Part shown: piece after piece, positions 36,264 through 48,124 of the stretch
How the letters are laid out: each line of letters opens with the position of its first letter
Numbering within the stretch: position 1 is the stretch's first letter
Source: Gammaproteobacteria bacterium
Lineage (GTDB): Bacteria > Pseudomonadota > Gammaproteobacteria > Arenicellales > Poriferihabitantaceae
Direction: 5' to 3'
Assembly: GCA_028817405.1 (NCBI GenBank)
Contig: JAPPPS010000006.1
Coordinates: forward strand, 1 to 64,000
Length of the DNA: 64,000 nt
The notes under the pieces: generated by a model
The model's input: the letters and a program-made list of their open reading frames with translations, nothing else
Told to the model about the DNA's origin: nothing
Databases searched by the model: none
Translations under genes and position numbers: made by a program

Positions 36264-36980
36264 TCACCGCGCCTCGGCGCGACTTAACACTTGGTTGAGT
36301 CCGCGCATATCCAGCCACGGGCGCCGGTAATGCACCATGCGGTGGCAGTTGGAGCACAGCAACGCCAAATCATCCGGCGTGGTTTCCTCCCCCGGTCGCA
36401 GTTCGGACAGCGGCTTGATGTGATGGCATTCAATATAACCGTCGCCGTGCCGCGGATAGCGGTTGGCGAAATCAAAATCGCATGCCTCGCAGTATAACCG
36501 CCCATTGTTCTCGTCTTGAAATTTTTCCTTTTTCAGTCGGACGATGGTTCGGTCGCGCTCCCGGACGGCGTGGACGCGCGTGAGTATCCGACTTTCAACC
36601 ACGCTGTAGTTGTGTTCCATGTCGGTTTCCTCGACTTCCCGAACTTCTTTCGCGGTGGTGCATTTTTTAATGGCTTCGGCGATGCGCGCAATTTCCGCAT
36701 GCGGCTTTTCGCCGAATGCGTTCCACACCTCGCGCGCCCGCTTTGGCTTTGGCGCGCATACATGCTTCTCGTCGAGATGCTTAAATTCCAATACTCGACG
36801 CAACACGCCAACCGGCGGACGGAAACGCTTTGACGGCCCGGCAAGCGCGGCGCGGATGCGCCGCATGGATTCGCTTAACTCGCGTATCGCGCGCGCGTTT
36901 TCTTTCGGCAATCGACCGCGATGCCGCAGATAAACCTCGAGACACAGTATCCACTCGTCTTGGGATAAGCGAAATGCCAT
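36264..36980 (-). CDS. HNH endonuclease (McrA-like), copy 1
   Basis: 238 residues. N-terminal domain LSQDEWILCLEVYLRHRG, then MRRIRAAL. The C-terminal HNH nuclease has YCEACDFDF, GYIECHHIKPLSEL and LLCSNCHRMVHY, giving the paired CxxC zinc knuckles and catalytic His of the HNH fold. Such proteins often cut modified DNA; the actual substrate is not shown by the sequence. It is a close paralogue of 37219-38001, with nearly identical DNA over the last about 250 bp. Confidence 0.85.
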   Translation of the reverse strand: MAFRLSQDEWILCLEVYLRHRGRLPKENARAIRELSESMRRIRAALAGPSKRFRPPVGVLRRVLEFKHLDEKHVCAPKPKRAREVWNAFGEKPHAEIARIAEAIKKCTTAKEVREVEETDMEHNYSVVESRILTRVHAVRERDRTIVRLKKEKFQDENNGRLYCEACDFDFANRYPRHGDGYIECHHIKPLSELRPGEETTPDDLALLCSNCHRMVHYRRPWLDMRGLNQVLSRAEAR

Positions 36981-37218
36981 GTGAAAAGTCTCCGGGTATG
37001 CCCTTTCAAATTGCCGCTATTCGACGCGATTCGCTCGCAACGCCAAACCATGCGCTAATGTAGCGTGGGCTGGGCCGCCGCCGCTGGACGCGCGGATTAT
37101 GCCCGGTTATCCAATCGGGCGCAAATAACCGCACGACTCCGTGGAATCGGCATATTGAAAATGCACGCGCCACTAAGTGTGGCGATTTGTCATGAAATAT
37201 CGAATGGCCGCGCATAAT

Positions 37219-38001
37219 TCACCTCGCATCGGCGCGGTTTAGCACTTGCTCAAGTCCGCGCATATCCAGCCACGGTCGCCGGTAATGCACCATGCGGTGG
37301 CAGTTGGAGCACAGCAACGCCAAATCATCCAGCGCGGTTTCCTCACCCGGTCGCAGTTCGGACAGCGGTTTGATGTGATGGCATTCAATATAACCGTCGC
37401 CGTGCCGCGGATAGCGGTTGGCGAAATCAAAATCGCATGCCTCGCAAAACAACCGCCCTTTGTTTTCGTCTTGAAATTTTTCTTTTTTCAATATGACGAT
37501 TCTTTGATTGCGTTCACGGACGGTATGCACGCGAGTGAGGATTTGGCTCTCGACCACATGGTAGTTGTATTCCAAGTGCACGTCTCCGACGGCTTGAACT
37601 TCTTCCGCGACAATGCATTTTTTGATGGCTTCGGCGATTTGCGCGACTGTCGCATGCGGTTTTTCACCCCATACATTCCACACATCACACGCTCGTTTTG
37701 GTTTTTTATCCGCGCATTCCGGGTCGCGGTCGAGATATTGAAACTCCTGCACTCTGCGCAATACACCGTACGGCGGGCGAAAATGTTCCGCGGGCTTGCC
37801 GGCAAGCGCCGCGCGGATGCGCCGCATGGATTCGCTTAACTCATGCATCTCGCGCGAATTGCCTTTCGGCAATCGACCGCGATGCCGCAAATAGACTTCG
37901 AGGCACAATATCCACTCGTCTTGGGAGAGCGGAACATTCTTAGGCGTCGAGTTTGCCTTTGGCGAGCGGTATAAGGCCGGCGGCGAGTTATTCCGAGCCA
38001 T
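37219..38001 (-). CDS. HNH endonuclease (McrA-like), copy 2
   Basis: About 260 residues from the ATG at 38001, overlapping the end of the DUF262 gene by 14 bp, which indicates coupling. It has the same layout as copy 1: PLSQDEWILCLEVYLRHRG, then FCEACDFDF, GYIECHHIKPLSEL, LLCSNCHRMVHY. The nuclease halves are almost identical, while the middles (CVPKPKRARE-like region and the 100-150 segment) diverge more, consistent with tandem duplication followed by change of specificity. Confidence 0.85.
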   Translation of the reverse strand: MARNNSPPALYRSPKANSTPKNVPLSQDEWILCLEVYLRHRGRLPKGNSREMHELSESMRRIRAALAGKPAEHFRPPYGVLRRVQEFQYLDRDPECADKKPKRACDVWNVWGEKPHATVAQIAEAIKKCIVAEEVQAVGDVHLEYNYHVVESQILTRVHTVRERNQRIVILKKEKFQDENKGRLFCEACDFDFANRYPRHGDGYIECHHIKPLSELRPGEETALDDLALLCSNCHRMVHYRRPWLDMRGLEQVLNRADAR

Positions 38002-39730
38002 CGCAAAGCGATTGGATTTTCGCCGCAATCAACTTTGCGCGCGCATGGATAAATTCCCCGTACATATCGCCAAGGGGACGGGCGTTGTCTTTGGTGCAAC
38101 GCATCAGTATGTCCGCCGGAATCAGGTGGGATTCAAGGCGGCGACTGACTTCGCCTTCGGGGTACCGGTGGCGGCTGTTCTTGATTCGGTCGAGCAAGTA
38201 GTCGCCGGGATATTTCGCGCCGACTGTTTTGTCGGTGAAACCGTAAGTCCACATTAAGTTTAACGCCAAGTCGGGGTCTTCGCTTTTGGATTTTGCCGCC
38301 AACAAGGCCTTGGGAAAGATATGATGCTTTTGGCGGGAATCGCAGTTTGACCGAAAATATTTCTCGCCATCGGAAATATCTCGGGCGCCGCCCTGCAAGG
38401 ATGCCACGAGAACGCCTCTCGTGATAACACCAAGAGCGCCTTTGCCGTGATGACGCAAATCGTCCACGGATGGAACGGCGAAGTCATCCTTTGCCGTAAA
38501 AACTTCATCGGCGGGCGGAAAGCGCTTTGCCTTGAACAGCGCTTTCATGCGATGGAAGTCGTCACGCAAACGGTTGTTTGCTTGGCGGCTGTATCGATTG
38601 GTGCAAAAAGCGCGCCAAAGGTAAGCGCGAACAAGGCGCATCGCGCTGTCTCTGTCGCCTCCTCTTTTCGGCATTTCCCGCCACAAAGCGGGGAGCACTC
38701 GAAGGGGAACATGGGTCGGTAAAACTGTTTCGTTGTATATTTTGAGTTCATCGAGAAGGTTGACCGTTCCTTTGACACCGTCGCAGAAAACATACCAATC
38801 TTTTTCCAATCGACGCATGTCCAACTTCATAAAATTGGAAAGAGTCGGGGAAATATCTTGAGTCAGGCAAGCCCATAACAGCGCCATGTCGCCGACACCA
38901 CCGCTTCGAGCGGTTTTATCTTCGAAGGAATCGATTTCAGGAACTTCCTCTCGGATTCGTTCAATGAAGTCGGGCAGTTTTTTGCGCGTCTTGGCTTCAA
39001 ACTGGGCGACCGCTATATCAAAGTGGGACAAAGGCGGCGAGGATGTATTCATCTCGATGAATACATCGATGGCTTCGGATGCGTCGGTGCTTGGCGGCAA
39101 AGGCAAGTAGGGGATGCGTTTGCTGTTTAAAGCCATTCTTGCTTTGATTATGAATGTCATTAATTTGTTGTAGTTGCGCGCAGAAGCATTCTGAGCCCAC
39201 TCCATAAAAGATGCATCATCTTCAGGATTGAGCAGGCGAATGGGGAGTAGACCATTCTTATACTCCTCACTGGGGTTGCCGTAGAACGACTCTTTTTTGG
39301 AGCGCATGGCGACCCCCACATCTTCGTCCTCCAAATCAAGATTGGGCTTGGTGGACGCCAAGGCAAAGTAACCATCTGGATTCTCAACGAACCTGATATA
39401 GTAGGTATCCTTGTCGTAGTTGTCATGGAATGACCGCAACAAAGCGGTTACTCTTTGTTGCCCGTCCAAAAGATACGAAGTGCATTTTTCGGAATCCCTA
39501 TCGAACGCCGGGAATCCACTAATGGGTTTGGTGGCGAACACTTTCTTGCCGGGGGTGTTCTCAAGGACCAGGAGAACTCCCACCGGGCGGGATTTGTAAA
39601 TCAAGGTGGTCAGGAATTTCCTAACCCGCTTGCGGTCCCAGGATTCTTCCCGCTGAAAACTGGGCAGGCGCACCACCCCTCGGATGGTACCGTGGACCCA
39701 GTCCTCGACAGAACGACTCATTGCATCCAT
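37988..39730 (-). CDS. DUF262 protein with C-terminal HNH motif (GmrSD-like)
   Basis: 580 residues. The N-terminal DUF262 (ParB-like) domain shows LPSFQREESWD (22-32) and LLDGQQRVTAL (87-97). The DGQQR motif is the NTP-hydrolysing/nuclease signature of GmrS and related type IV restriction proteins. The C-terminal half contains SRQKHHIFPKALL, an HNH-like motif (DUF1524 type) as in GmrD. The family restricts modified phage DNA. It forms an operon with HNH copy 2. Composition is closer to neutral than the core genes. Confidence 0.8.
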   Translation of the reverse strand: MDAMSRSVEDWVHGTIRGVVRLPSFQREESWDRKRVRKFLTTLIYKSRPVGVLLVLENTPGKKVFATKPISGFPAFDRDSEKCTSYLLDGQQRVTALLRSFHDNYDKDTYYIRFVENPDGYFALASTKPNLDLEDEDVGVAMRSKKESFYGNPSEEYKNGLLPIRLLNPEDDASFMEWAQNASARNYNKLMTFIIKARMALNSKRIPYLPLPPSTDASEAIDVFIEMNTSSPPLSHFDIAVAQFEAKTRKKLPDFIERIREEVPEIDSFEDKTARSGGVGDMALLWACLTQDISPTLSNFMKLDMRRLEKDWYVFCDGVKGTVNLLDELKIYNETVLPTHVPLRVLPALWREMPKRGGDRDSAMRLVRAYLWRAFCTNRYSRQANNRLRDDFHRMKALFKAKRFPPADEVFTAKDDFAVPSVDDLRHHGKGALGVITRGVLVASLQGGARDISDGEKYFRSNCDSRQKHHIFPKALLAAKSKSEDPDLALNLMWTYGFTDKTVGAKYPGDYLLDRIKNSRHRYPEGEVSRRLESHLIPADILMRCTKDNARPLGDMYGEFIHARAKLIAAKIQSLCDGSE

Positions 39731-39844
39731 GGTTAATGTGCCTCTTTGATGAAGTGGTGAATGCGATGGGGAAAGTGGCGCGGGGTTTGCGACGAAAGTT
39801 GGCGTTTGTAAATCCCGTTGAGTATATCAGAGAACCGCCGCCGC

Positions 39845-42026
<2,182 letters not shown>

Positions 42027-42362
42027 GTTTGGGTGCTGGAAGTGGGGCGCGCGAAAGGCGCGCCCGCTGTGGAACGGGGCGGGAATTTACACCGCGCGGC
42101 GGCGACGGTCAAGCGGCGGGGTTGCGGCGTTGTCGGCGGCCGACGCGCGGCGGCGGCGGCCCGCCACGGTTGTGATTTGGCACGGGGGCGATGCGCGGGG
42201 GCGGTGACACCGTGCGCGTTTTTTTCTTATACTGGCGTTCTTAACTTGCGCCGCCGAATCGCCGCACCACCGTCCGCCGCACCACCGTCGCCGAGCGACG
42301 CTGACCGTCACCGCCGAGCGACCGTCGCCGCCCACAGTCTAACTGTACGTACAAACGCCGCC
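42027..42362. promoter_or_regulatory. Divergent regulatory region between the adk-like gene and aroG
   Basis: No gene is visible in these about 335 bp. They contain a plausible plus-strand promoter (GTGACA 42204-42209, 18-nt spacer, TATACT 42228-42233) that would drive aroG with a leader of about 120 nt. The leader holds ACCGTCGCC-type repeats (about 42285-42335) and no recognisable attenuator peptide. Confidence 0.5.
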
Positions 42363-43484
42363 ATGAACCGCCCGCCGCGCATCCCCCAAACCGACGACCT
42401 GCGCATCACCAACATCGCGCATGTCATCAACCCCGAAGCGTTGATAGCGCGCCTGCCGCCGAGCCCGGAGGCGGTGCAAACCACGGTCAGAACGCGGCGC
42501 GAAATCCACCGCCTGCTGCAAGGCGAGGACGACCGCGTGTTAGTGGTCACCGGCCCGTGTTCGATTCACGACCCCGTCGCCGCGCTCGATTACGCCGCGC
42601 GCCTGCGCCCGTTGCTGCAGCGCCACCGCGACGACTTGCTGGTCATCATGCGCGTGTATTTCGAGAAGCCGCGCACCACGGTCGGCTGGAAGGGCCTCAT
42701 CAACGACCCGGACTTGAACGACACTTTCGACATCAACAAGGGCCTGGCGCTGGCGCGCCAACTGTTGCTCGACTTGAACCGCAGCGGCGTGCCGGCCGGC
42801 ACCGAATATCTCGACATCATCACGCCGCAGTATGTCGCGGATTTAATCTCGTGGGGCGCCATCGGCGCGCGCACCACCGAGAGCCAGGTGCACCGCGAGT
42901 TATCGTCCGGCTTGTCGTGTCCGGTCGGTTTCAAAAACGGCACCAACGGCAACCTCGACATCGCGGTCGACGGTGTGCGCGCGGCCGGCCGCCCGCATCA
43001 TTTTCTCACCCTCACCAAGGCCGGCCACTCGGCGATTTACACCACCGCCGGCAACCGCGACTGCCACATCATTCTGCGCGGCGGGCGCGCGCCGAACTAC
43101 GACGCCGCCAGCGTCAACGAAGCCTGCGACAAACTGCGCGCGGCCGGCTTGACGCCGCAAGTGATGATTGATTTCAGCCACGCCAACAGCCGCAAAATCC
43201 CTGAGAATCAAGTCGGCATCTGCGGCGATGTGGCGGCGCAAATCGCGGCCGGCGACCGCCGCATCATGGGCGTGATGATTGAGAGCCACTTGGTTGCCGG
43301 GCGGCAGGATGTGGTCGACGGCAAGGCGGCGGTTTACGGCCAGAGCATCACCGACGCGTGCATCGACATCGACACCACCGAGGGCATGCTGGACGACTTG
43401 GCGGCCGCGGTGCGCGCGCGACGGCCGGGCCGGCCGGCGACCGGCGCCGGCGATGCTCCCATGCGCGCGCAAAGCGGCGCATGA
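42363..43484 (+). CDS. aroG: 3-deoxy-7-phosphoheptulonate synthase (class I, AroG-type)
   Basis: First step of aromatic amino acid synthesis (PEP + erythrose 4-phosphate). 373 residues from the ATG at 42363. Motifs: VVTGPCSIHDPVAALDYA, RVYFEKPRTTVGWKGLINDP, GTEYLDIITPQY, GARTTESQVHRELSSGLSCP, FKNGTNGN and DFSHANSRK. The feedback-inhibited isoform (Phe, Tyr or Trp) cannot be decided here, so the symbol is approximate. The C-terminal tail is a short Arg/Pro-rich extension. Confidence 0.93.
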   Translation: MNRPPRIPQTDDLRITNIAHVINPEALIARLPPSPEAVQTTVRTRREIHRLLQGEDDRVLVVTGPCSIHDPVAALDYAARLRPLLQRHRDDLLVIMRVYFEKPRTTVGWKGLINDPDLNDTFDINKGLALARQLLLDLNRSGVPAGTEYLDIITPQYVADLISWGAIGARTTESQVHRELSSGLSCPVGFKNGTNGNLDIAVDGVRAAGRPHHFLTLTKAGHSAIYTTAGNRDCHIILRGGRAPNYDAASVNEACDKLRAAGLTPQVMIDFSHANSRKIPENQVGICGDVAAQIAAGDRRIMGVMIESHLVAGRQDVVDGKAAVYGQSITDACIDIDTTEGMLDDLAAAVRARRPGRPATGAGDAPMRAQSGA

Positions 43485-43595
43485 GTCGATGCGGTTGCTG
43501 AGTCGAATGTGTCGAATGCGTCGAGCGTGTCGAATGCATCGATATGGGTTGCATGCGCCGCCGAGTTGCATGCAGCACCGTCGCAAACCAACGCC

Positions 43596-44816
43596 ATGAT
43601 TAAACCGCACGGCTCGGCGCAACTGCATCCACTGCATGTCGACGACCCGGCCGAGAATCGGGACCTGACCGCGCAAGCGCATGCGCTGCCGTCGGCGCGG
43701 CTGAGTTCCTCGGCCGCGGCCAATGCGGTGATGTTGGGCGGCGGCTACTTCAACCCGCTGCGCGGTTTTATGGACAAACGCGATGCGCTGAGCGTGGCCG
43801 ATTCCATGCGCATGAGCGACGGTCTGTTCTGGCCGGTGCCGGTGTTGTGTTTGGTTGAAACCGCGCGACTCGATGACGGCGGTGACGGTGGCGGCCGCGA
43901 GGCCGGCGCCGGCGACTTCATCGCGCTGCGCGACCCGAATGTCGCGGGCCAGCCGCCGCTGGCGGTGCTGGAAGTGGCCGCGGTCGAGGCGTTCTCGGAA
44001 GCGGAAATGACGCATCTTTGCGAGAAAATATTCGCCACCGCCGACACCAAACATCCCGGCGTGGCCGCGTTCATGGCGCAAGGGCGGGTGGCGTTGTCGG
44101 GCGCGATTCGGGTGCTGAACTTCAGTTATTTCGCCGCCGAGTTCGCCGCCACCTTCCGCACCGCGGTGCAAATCCGCGCGCACATCGAGGCCAGCGGCTG
44201 GCGCAAAACCGTCGCTTTCCAAACCCGCAACCCGATGCACCGCGCGCACGAAGAACTCTGCCGCCTCGCCATGCAGCGCATCGGCGCCGACGGCTGCGTG
44301 ATTCACATGCTCCTCGGCAAACTCAAACCCGGCGACATTCCGGCCGAAGTGCGCGACGCCGCGATTCGCAAAATGGTGGAGGTGTATTTCCCGCCCGGCC
44401 GCGCGTTGATTAGCGGCTACGGCTTCGACATGCTGTACGCCGGCCCGCGCGAGGCGGTACTGCACGCGCTGTTCCGCCAAAACATGGGCGCGACGCATCT
44501 CATCATCGGCCGCGACCACGCCGGCGTCGGCGACTACTACGGCGCGTTCGATGCGCAGACCATCTTCGACCACCCGGCCGTGGCCGGCGCGCTCGACATC
44601 GAAATTTTCCGCGCCGACCACACCGCGTATTCCAAAAAATTAAACCAAGTGGTGATGATGCGCGAGGCGCCGAACCACGGCGAGGAGGATTTCGTGCTGC
44701 TGTCCGGCACCAAAGTGCGCGAGATGTTAAGCCGCGGCATCGCCCCGCCGCCGGAATTCTCCCGCCCCGAAGTCGCGCGGATTTTGATGGATTATTATCA
44801 AGGGTTGCAGGCGTGA
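43596..44816 (+). CDS. sat: ATP sulfurylase (sulfate adenylyltransferase)
   Basis: Makes APS from sulfate and ATP (assimilation) or works in reverse in sulfur oxidisers. 406 residues from the ATG at 43596. Motifs: QTRNPMHRAHEELC (nucleotide binding, HxxH-like), GRDHAGVGDYYG, and GTKVREMLSRG. It is the homomeric Sat type, not CysDN. A small DDGGDGGG insert is at about 92-100. The upstream spacer (43501-43540) is a 9-bp repeat GTCGAATGY. No aprAB genes are visible nearby, so assimilation, together with cysG at 60080, is the simpler reading. Confidence 0.93.
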   Translation: MIKPHGSAQLHPLHVDDPAENRDLTAQAHALPSARLSSSAAANAVMLGGGYFNPLRGFMDKRDALSVADSMRMSDGLFWPVPVLCLVETARLDDGGDGGGREAGAGDFIALRDPNVAGQPPLAVLEVAAVEAFSEAEMTHLCEKIFATADTKHPGVAAFMAQGRVALSGAIRVLNFSYFAAEFAATFRTAVQIRAHIEASGWRKTVAFQTRNPMHRAHEELCRLAMQRIGADGCVIHMLLGKLKPGDIPAEVRDAAIRKMVEVYFPPGRALISGYGFDMLYAGPREAVLHALFRQNMGATHLIIGRDHAGVGDYYGAFDAQTIFDHPAVAGALDIEIFRADHTAYSKKLNQVVMMREAPNHGEEDFVLLSGTKVREMLSRGIAPPPEFSRPEVARILMDYYQGLQA

Positions 44817-44885
44817 TGCGGCGGCATGAAACGCGCGGATGGGGTTTGGTGTTGGCGACGGTCCGCAACCGTGAAATTTAACGGG

Positions 44886-44891
44886 TATAAT
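44886..44891 (+). promoter_or_regulatory. TATAAT box upstream of methyltransferase-Mrr gene 1
   Basis: Perfect -10 hexamer, 36 nt before the ATG at 44927; the -35 region is poor. The leader after it (AAACCACCCGCAAC) is related to those before gene 2 and before the toxin-antitoxin pair. Confidence 0.45.
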
Positions 44892-44926
44892 CCGGCGGCA
44901 AACCACCCGCAACGGAAGTCGTTCCG

Positions 44927-46453
44927 ATGAGCATCGACCTGCACTTAAAGCCCAACACGCTGTATCACGGCGACTGCCTTGACATTATGCGGGTGTGGGC
45001 GAAGACGCATCCGGATGGTTGCGCGGATTTGATTTATCTGGACCCGCCGTTCAACTCCAACGCCAACTACAATGTGCTTTACGGCAAGGACCAGAAAGGC
45101 AAGCCGCTGGATGAGCGCGCGCAGTTCATCGCGTTCAACGACACTTGGTATTGGAGCATTGAGGCGTCCGAGCGTGTGAACAACATTAAGAATGCGGTCG
45201 GTCATCCGGCGCATAAGGCGATTTGGGGGTTGTCGGAGATGCTGCCGGAGAGCGGCATGCTGGCGTATCTGTCGTATATGGCCGAGCGGCTGGCGGTGAT
45301 GCGCGGCATCCTGAAAGACACCGGCAGCATTTATCTGCACTGCGACCCGACCGCTTCGCATTACTTGAAGACCATTATGGACTGCATCTTCGGGTCAAAG
45401 CGGTTTCGCAATGAACTGATTTGGTGCTACAAAGAGCGCGAGTTGTCCAAAAGGCAGTGGAACAAAAAACACGATGTGATTTTGTTTTACACCAAATCCG
45501 ACCGGTATACTTTTAATTGGAAGCCGGTCGCGGCCGAATACAGCGCGTATACCGTCGAGAAAAAATTCAAATACACCGACGATGACGGAAAACGCTACCG
45601 CCTCAGATACAAGGACGGGCGCAACGACCCGCCCGAAGAAAGCGAGGACACTTACCGGCAGTACATGGATGTCGGCGTTCCGCCGCGCGACTGGATTGAG
45701 ATTCCAATCTTAAATCAGGCTGCCCGGGAACGTCTCGGCTATCCCACGCAAAAACCGCTGGCGTTGCTTGACCGCATCGTCAAAGCGTCCAGCAACAAAG
45801 GCGACTTGGTCATCGACCCCTTCTGCGGTTGCGGCACCACCATCGAGGCGGCGTGGAAACTCGGGCGGAAATTCCTCGGCATCGACATCTCGCCATACGC
45901 CATCACCCGCGTATGCAAAGACCGCATGAAGCGCGCCGGCGGCGTGTCGGTGATGGGCTTGCCCACCGACATGCGCAGCGCGCGCGCGTTATGCGCCGCC
46001 GACCCGTTTGCGTTCGAGCATTGGGCGATTAGTTTGCTGGAAGGTTATGCGCCGAACGACAAGCAAGTCGCCGACGGCGGCATTGACGGCCGCGGCCGAT
46101 TGTTGAATCCGCCGTTGGACGAGAGCGGCAAACCGGAAAAAGGCCTCTGCGTCGCGCAAGTCAAGGGCGGCAAGCCCGGCGCCGATGCGCTGCGCGCTTT
46201 TCTTTCGCAAATCGCCGGCGGGGCGTTCAGCATGGGCGTGTTTGTCACCTTGGAGAAACCGCGCGAGACGCCGACCATGCGCGAAGTGGCGACCAAAGCC
46301 GGCGCTTTCCAGTCGCCGGGCGGCGCGAAAACTTACGACCGCATCGTGTTCTGGTCGATAGAAGAATACTTTGACGGTATCGAGGCAAAACTGCCGGACA
46401 TGACGCACCCCTTCACCGGCAAAGCGCTGCACCCGGAAATCCCGGCCGACTGA
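44927..46453 (+). CDS. DNA adenine methyltransferase fused to an Mrr-like nuclease domain, copy 1
   Basis: 508 residues. DPPF (39-42) precedes DPFCGCGTT (297-305), the beta-class order; DPPF suggests N6-adenine. The C-terminal about 150 residues have FEHWAISLLEGY (E364), DGGIDGRG (D387) and VAQVKGG (Q411-x-K413), the layout of an Mrr-type PD-(D/E)XK nuclease. One polypeptide may therefore both modify and cut, or cut depending on methylation. Residues 1-153 and 325-508 are virtually identical to the next gene, while the centre (target-recognition region) differs. Confidence 0.85.
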   Translation: MSIDLHLKPNTLYHGDCLDIMRVWAKTHPDGCADLIYLDPPFNSNANYNVLYGKDQKGKPLDERAQFIAFNDTWYWSIEASERVNNIKNAVGHPAHKAIWGLSEMLPESGMLAYLSYMAERLAVMRGILKDTGSIYLHCDPTASHYLKTIMDCIFGSKRFRNELIWCYKERELSKRQWNKKHDVILFYTKSDRYTFNWKPVAAEYSAYTVEKKFKYTDDDGKRYRLRYKDGRNDPPEESEDTYRQYMDVGVPPRDWIEIPILNQAARERLGYPTQKPLALLDRIVKASSNKGDLVIDPFCGCGTTIEAAWKLGRKFLGIDISPYAITRVCKDRMKRAGGVSVMGLPTDMRSARALCAADPFAFEHWAISLLEGYAPNDKQVADGGIDGRGRLLNPPLDESGKPEKGLCVAQVKGGKPGADALRAFLSQIAGGAFSMGVFVTLEKPRETPTMREVATKAGAFQSPGGAKTYDRIVFWSIEEYFDGIEAKLPDMTHPFTGKALHPEIPAD

Positions 46454-46461
46454 ACGCCGGT

Positions 46462-46491
46462 TTGACAACCGCAACCGAAACACCGTATCCT
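46462..46491 (+). promoter_or_regulatory. Promoter of methyltransferase-Mrr gene 2
   Basis: TTGACA (46462-46467), 18-nt spacer, TATCCT (46486-46491), 30 nt before the ATG at 46521. It lies in the duplicated tail of gene 1; an identical copy drives the toxin-antitoxin genes (48125-48154). Confidence 0.6.
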
Positions 46492-46520
46492 CCGCGGTAA
46501 ACCATCCGTAACCCGTTCCG

Positions 46521-48116
46521 ATGAGTATCGACCTGCACTTAAAGCCCAACACGCTGTATCACGGCGACTGCCTTGACATTATGCGGGTGTGGGCGAAGAC
46601 GCATCCGGATGGTTGCGCGGATTTGATTTATCTGGACCCGCCGTTCAACTCCAACGCCAACTACAATGTGCTTTACGGCAAGGACCAGAAAGGCAAGCCG
46701 CTGGATGAGCGCGCGCAGTTCATCGCGTTCAACGACACTTGGTATTGGAGCATTGAGGCGTCCGAGCGTGTGAACAACATTAAGAATGCGGTCGGTCATC
46801 CGGCGCATAAGGCGATTTGGGGGTTGTCGGAGATGCTGCCGGAGAGCGGCATGCTGGCGTATCTGTCGTATATGGCCGAGCGGCTGGCGGTGATGCGCGG
46901 CATCCTGAAAGACACCGGCAGCATTTATCTGCACTGCGACCCGACCGCTTCGCATTACTTGAAGACCATTATGGACTGCGTGTTCGGCGTGGGGAATTTT
47001 ATGAACGAAGTGATTTGGCGTTATGACGGGCCGCAGAGTCCGTCGAAAACGAAGTTCGCCACCAAACATGATGTGTTGCTGCGCTATGCAAAAACCAAAA
47101 AAGTGTTCGTCGCCGAGGAAAAGATGTACGCGCATAAAGAAGTCTCGGAGCCCGAGTTGCGTCAAAAATACAAAAAAGATGCGGACGGGTGGTTTTACGA
47201 TTTGCCGCGCGGAAGTTACACGGATGCCTCGATTCGAAAATTGGAATCCGAAGGCCGAATCCGCAGAACCAAAACCGGGAATGTAAGAATCAAATACTAC
47301 CTGCTCCACAGTAACGGCGCCTATTACAGAAAAAAGAAAATCCCCAGCGTGTGGGATGACATTCCCTCGCTTGGGCAGGCGGGCGGCAAGGAACGTCTCG
47401 GCTACCCCACGCAGAAGCCGCTTGCTTTGCTGGAGCGCATCATCGAAGTATCCAGCAACAAAGGCGACATGGTTCTCGACCCTTTCTGCGGCTGCGGCAC
47501 CACCGCCGAAGCGGCCTGGAAACTTAAACGCCGGTTCGTCGGCATTGACATCTCTTCATACGCCATCACCCGCGTATGCAAAGACCGCATGAAACGCGCC
47601 GGCGGCGTGTCGGTGATGGGCTTGCCCACCGACATGCGCAGCGCGCGCGCGTTATGCGCCGCCGACCCGTTTGCGTTCGAGCATTGGGCGATTAGTTTGC
47701 TGGAAGGTTATGCGCCGAACGACAAGCAAGTCGCCGACGGCGGCATTGACGGCCGCGGCCGATTGTTGAATCCGCCGTTGGACGAGAGCGGCAAACCGGA
47801 AAAAGGCCTCTGCGTCGCGCAAGTCAAGGGCGGCAAGCCCGGCGCCGATGCGCTGCGCGCTTTTCTTTCGCAAATCGCCGGCGGGGCGTTCAGCATGGGC
47901 GTGTTTGTCACCTTGGAGAAACCGCGCGAGACGCCGACCATGCGCGAAGTGGCGACCAAAGCCGGCGCTTTCCAGTCGCCGGGCGGCGCGAAAACTTACG
48001 ACCGCATCGTGTTCTGGTCGATAGAAGAATACTTTGACGGTATCGAGGCAAAACTGCCGGACATGACGCACCCCTTCACCGGCAAAGCGCTGCACCCGGA
48101 AATCCCGGCCGACTGA
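46521..48116 (+). CDS. DNA adenine methyltransferase fused to an Mrr-like nuclease domain, copy 2
   Basis: 531 residues, tandem paralogue of 44927-46453. The first about 153 residues (with DPPF at 39-42) and the last about 185 (from YAITRVCKDRMKRAGG on, including DGGIDGRG and QVKGG) are identical in protein and nearly identical in DNA. The central about 170-190 residues differ throughout and include a different lead into the SAM motif (SSNKGDMVLDPFCGCGTT). The simplest reading is a gene duplicate in which the target-recognition segment was replaced by recombination, giving a second sequence specificity. Confidence 0.85.
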   Translation: MSIDLHLKPNTLYHGDCLDIMRVWAKTHPDGCADLIYLDPPFNSNANYNVLYGKDQKGKPLDERAQFIAFNDTWYWSIEASERVNNIKNAVGHPAHKAIWGLSEMLPESGMLAYLSYMAERLAVMRGILKDTGSIYLHCDPTASHYLKTIMDCVFGVGNFMNEVIWRYDGPQSPSKTKFATKHDVLLRYAKTKKVFVAEEKMYAHKEVSEPELRQKYKKDADGWFYDLPRGSYTDASIRKLESEGRIRRTKTGNVRIKYYLLHSNGAYYRKKKIPSVWDDIPSLGQAGGKERLGYPTQKPLALLERIIEVSSNKGDMVLDPFCGCGTTAEAAWKLKRRFVGIDISSYAITRVCKDRMKRAGGVSVMGLPTDMRSARALCAADPFAFEHWAISLLEGYAPNDKQVADGGIDGRGRLLNPPLDESGKPEKGLCVAQVKGGKPGADALRAFLSQIAGGAFSMGVFVTLEKPRETPTMREVATKAGAFQSPGGAKTYDRIVFWSIEEYFDGIEAKLPDMTHPFTGKALHPEIPAD

Positions 48117-48124
48117 ACGCCGGT

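Noticed and set aside
42205-42335. Riboswitch or attenuator in the aroG leader
   Set aside because: No leader peptide rich in Phe/Tyr/Trp and no terminator-antiterminator pair are seen; the segment is repetitive ACCGTC sequence.
42900-44621. Minus-strand ORF opposite aroG and sat
   Set aside because: Antisense to two well-identified enzymes; no motif.
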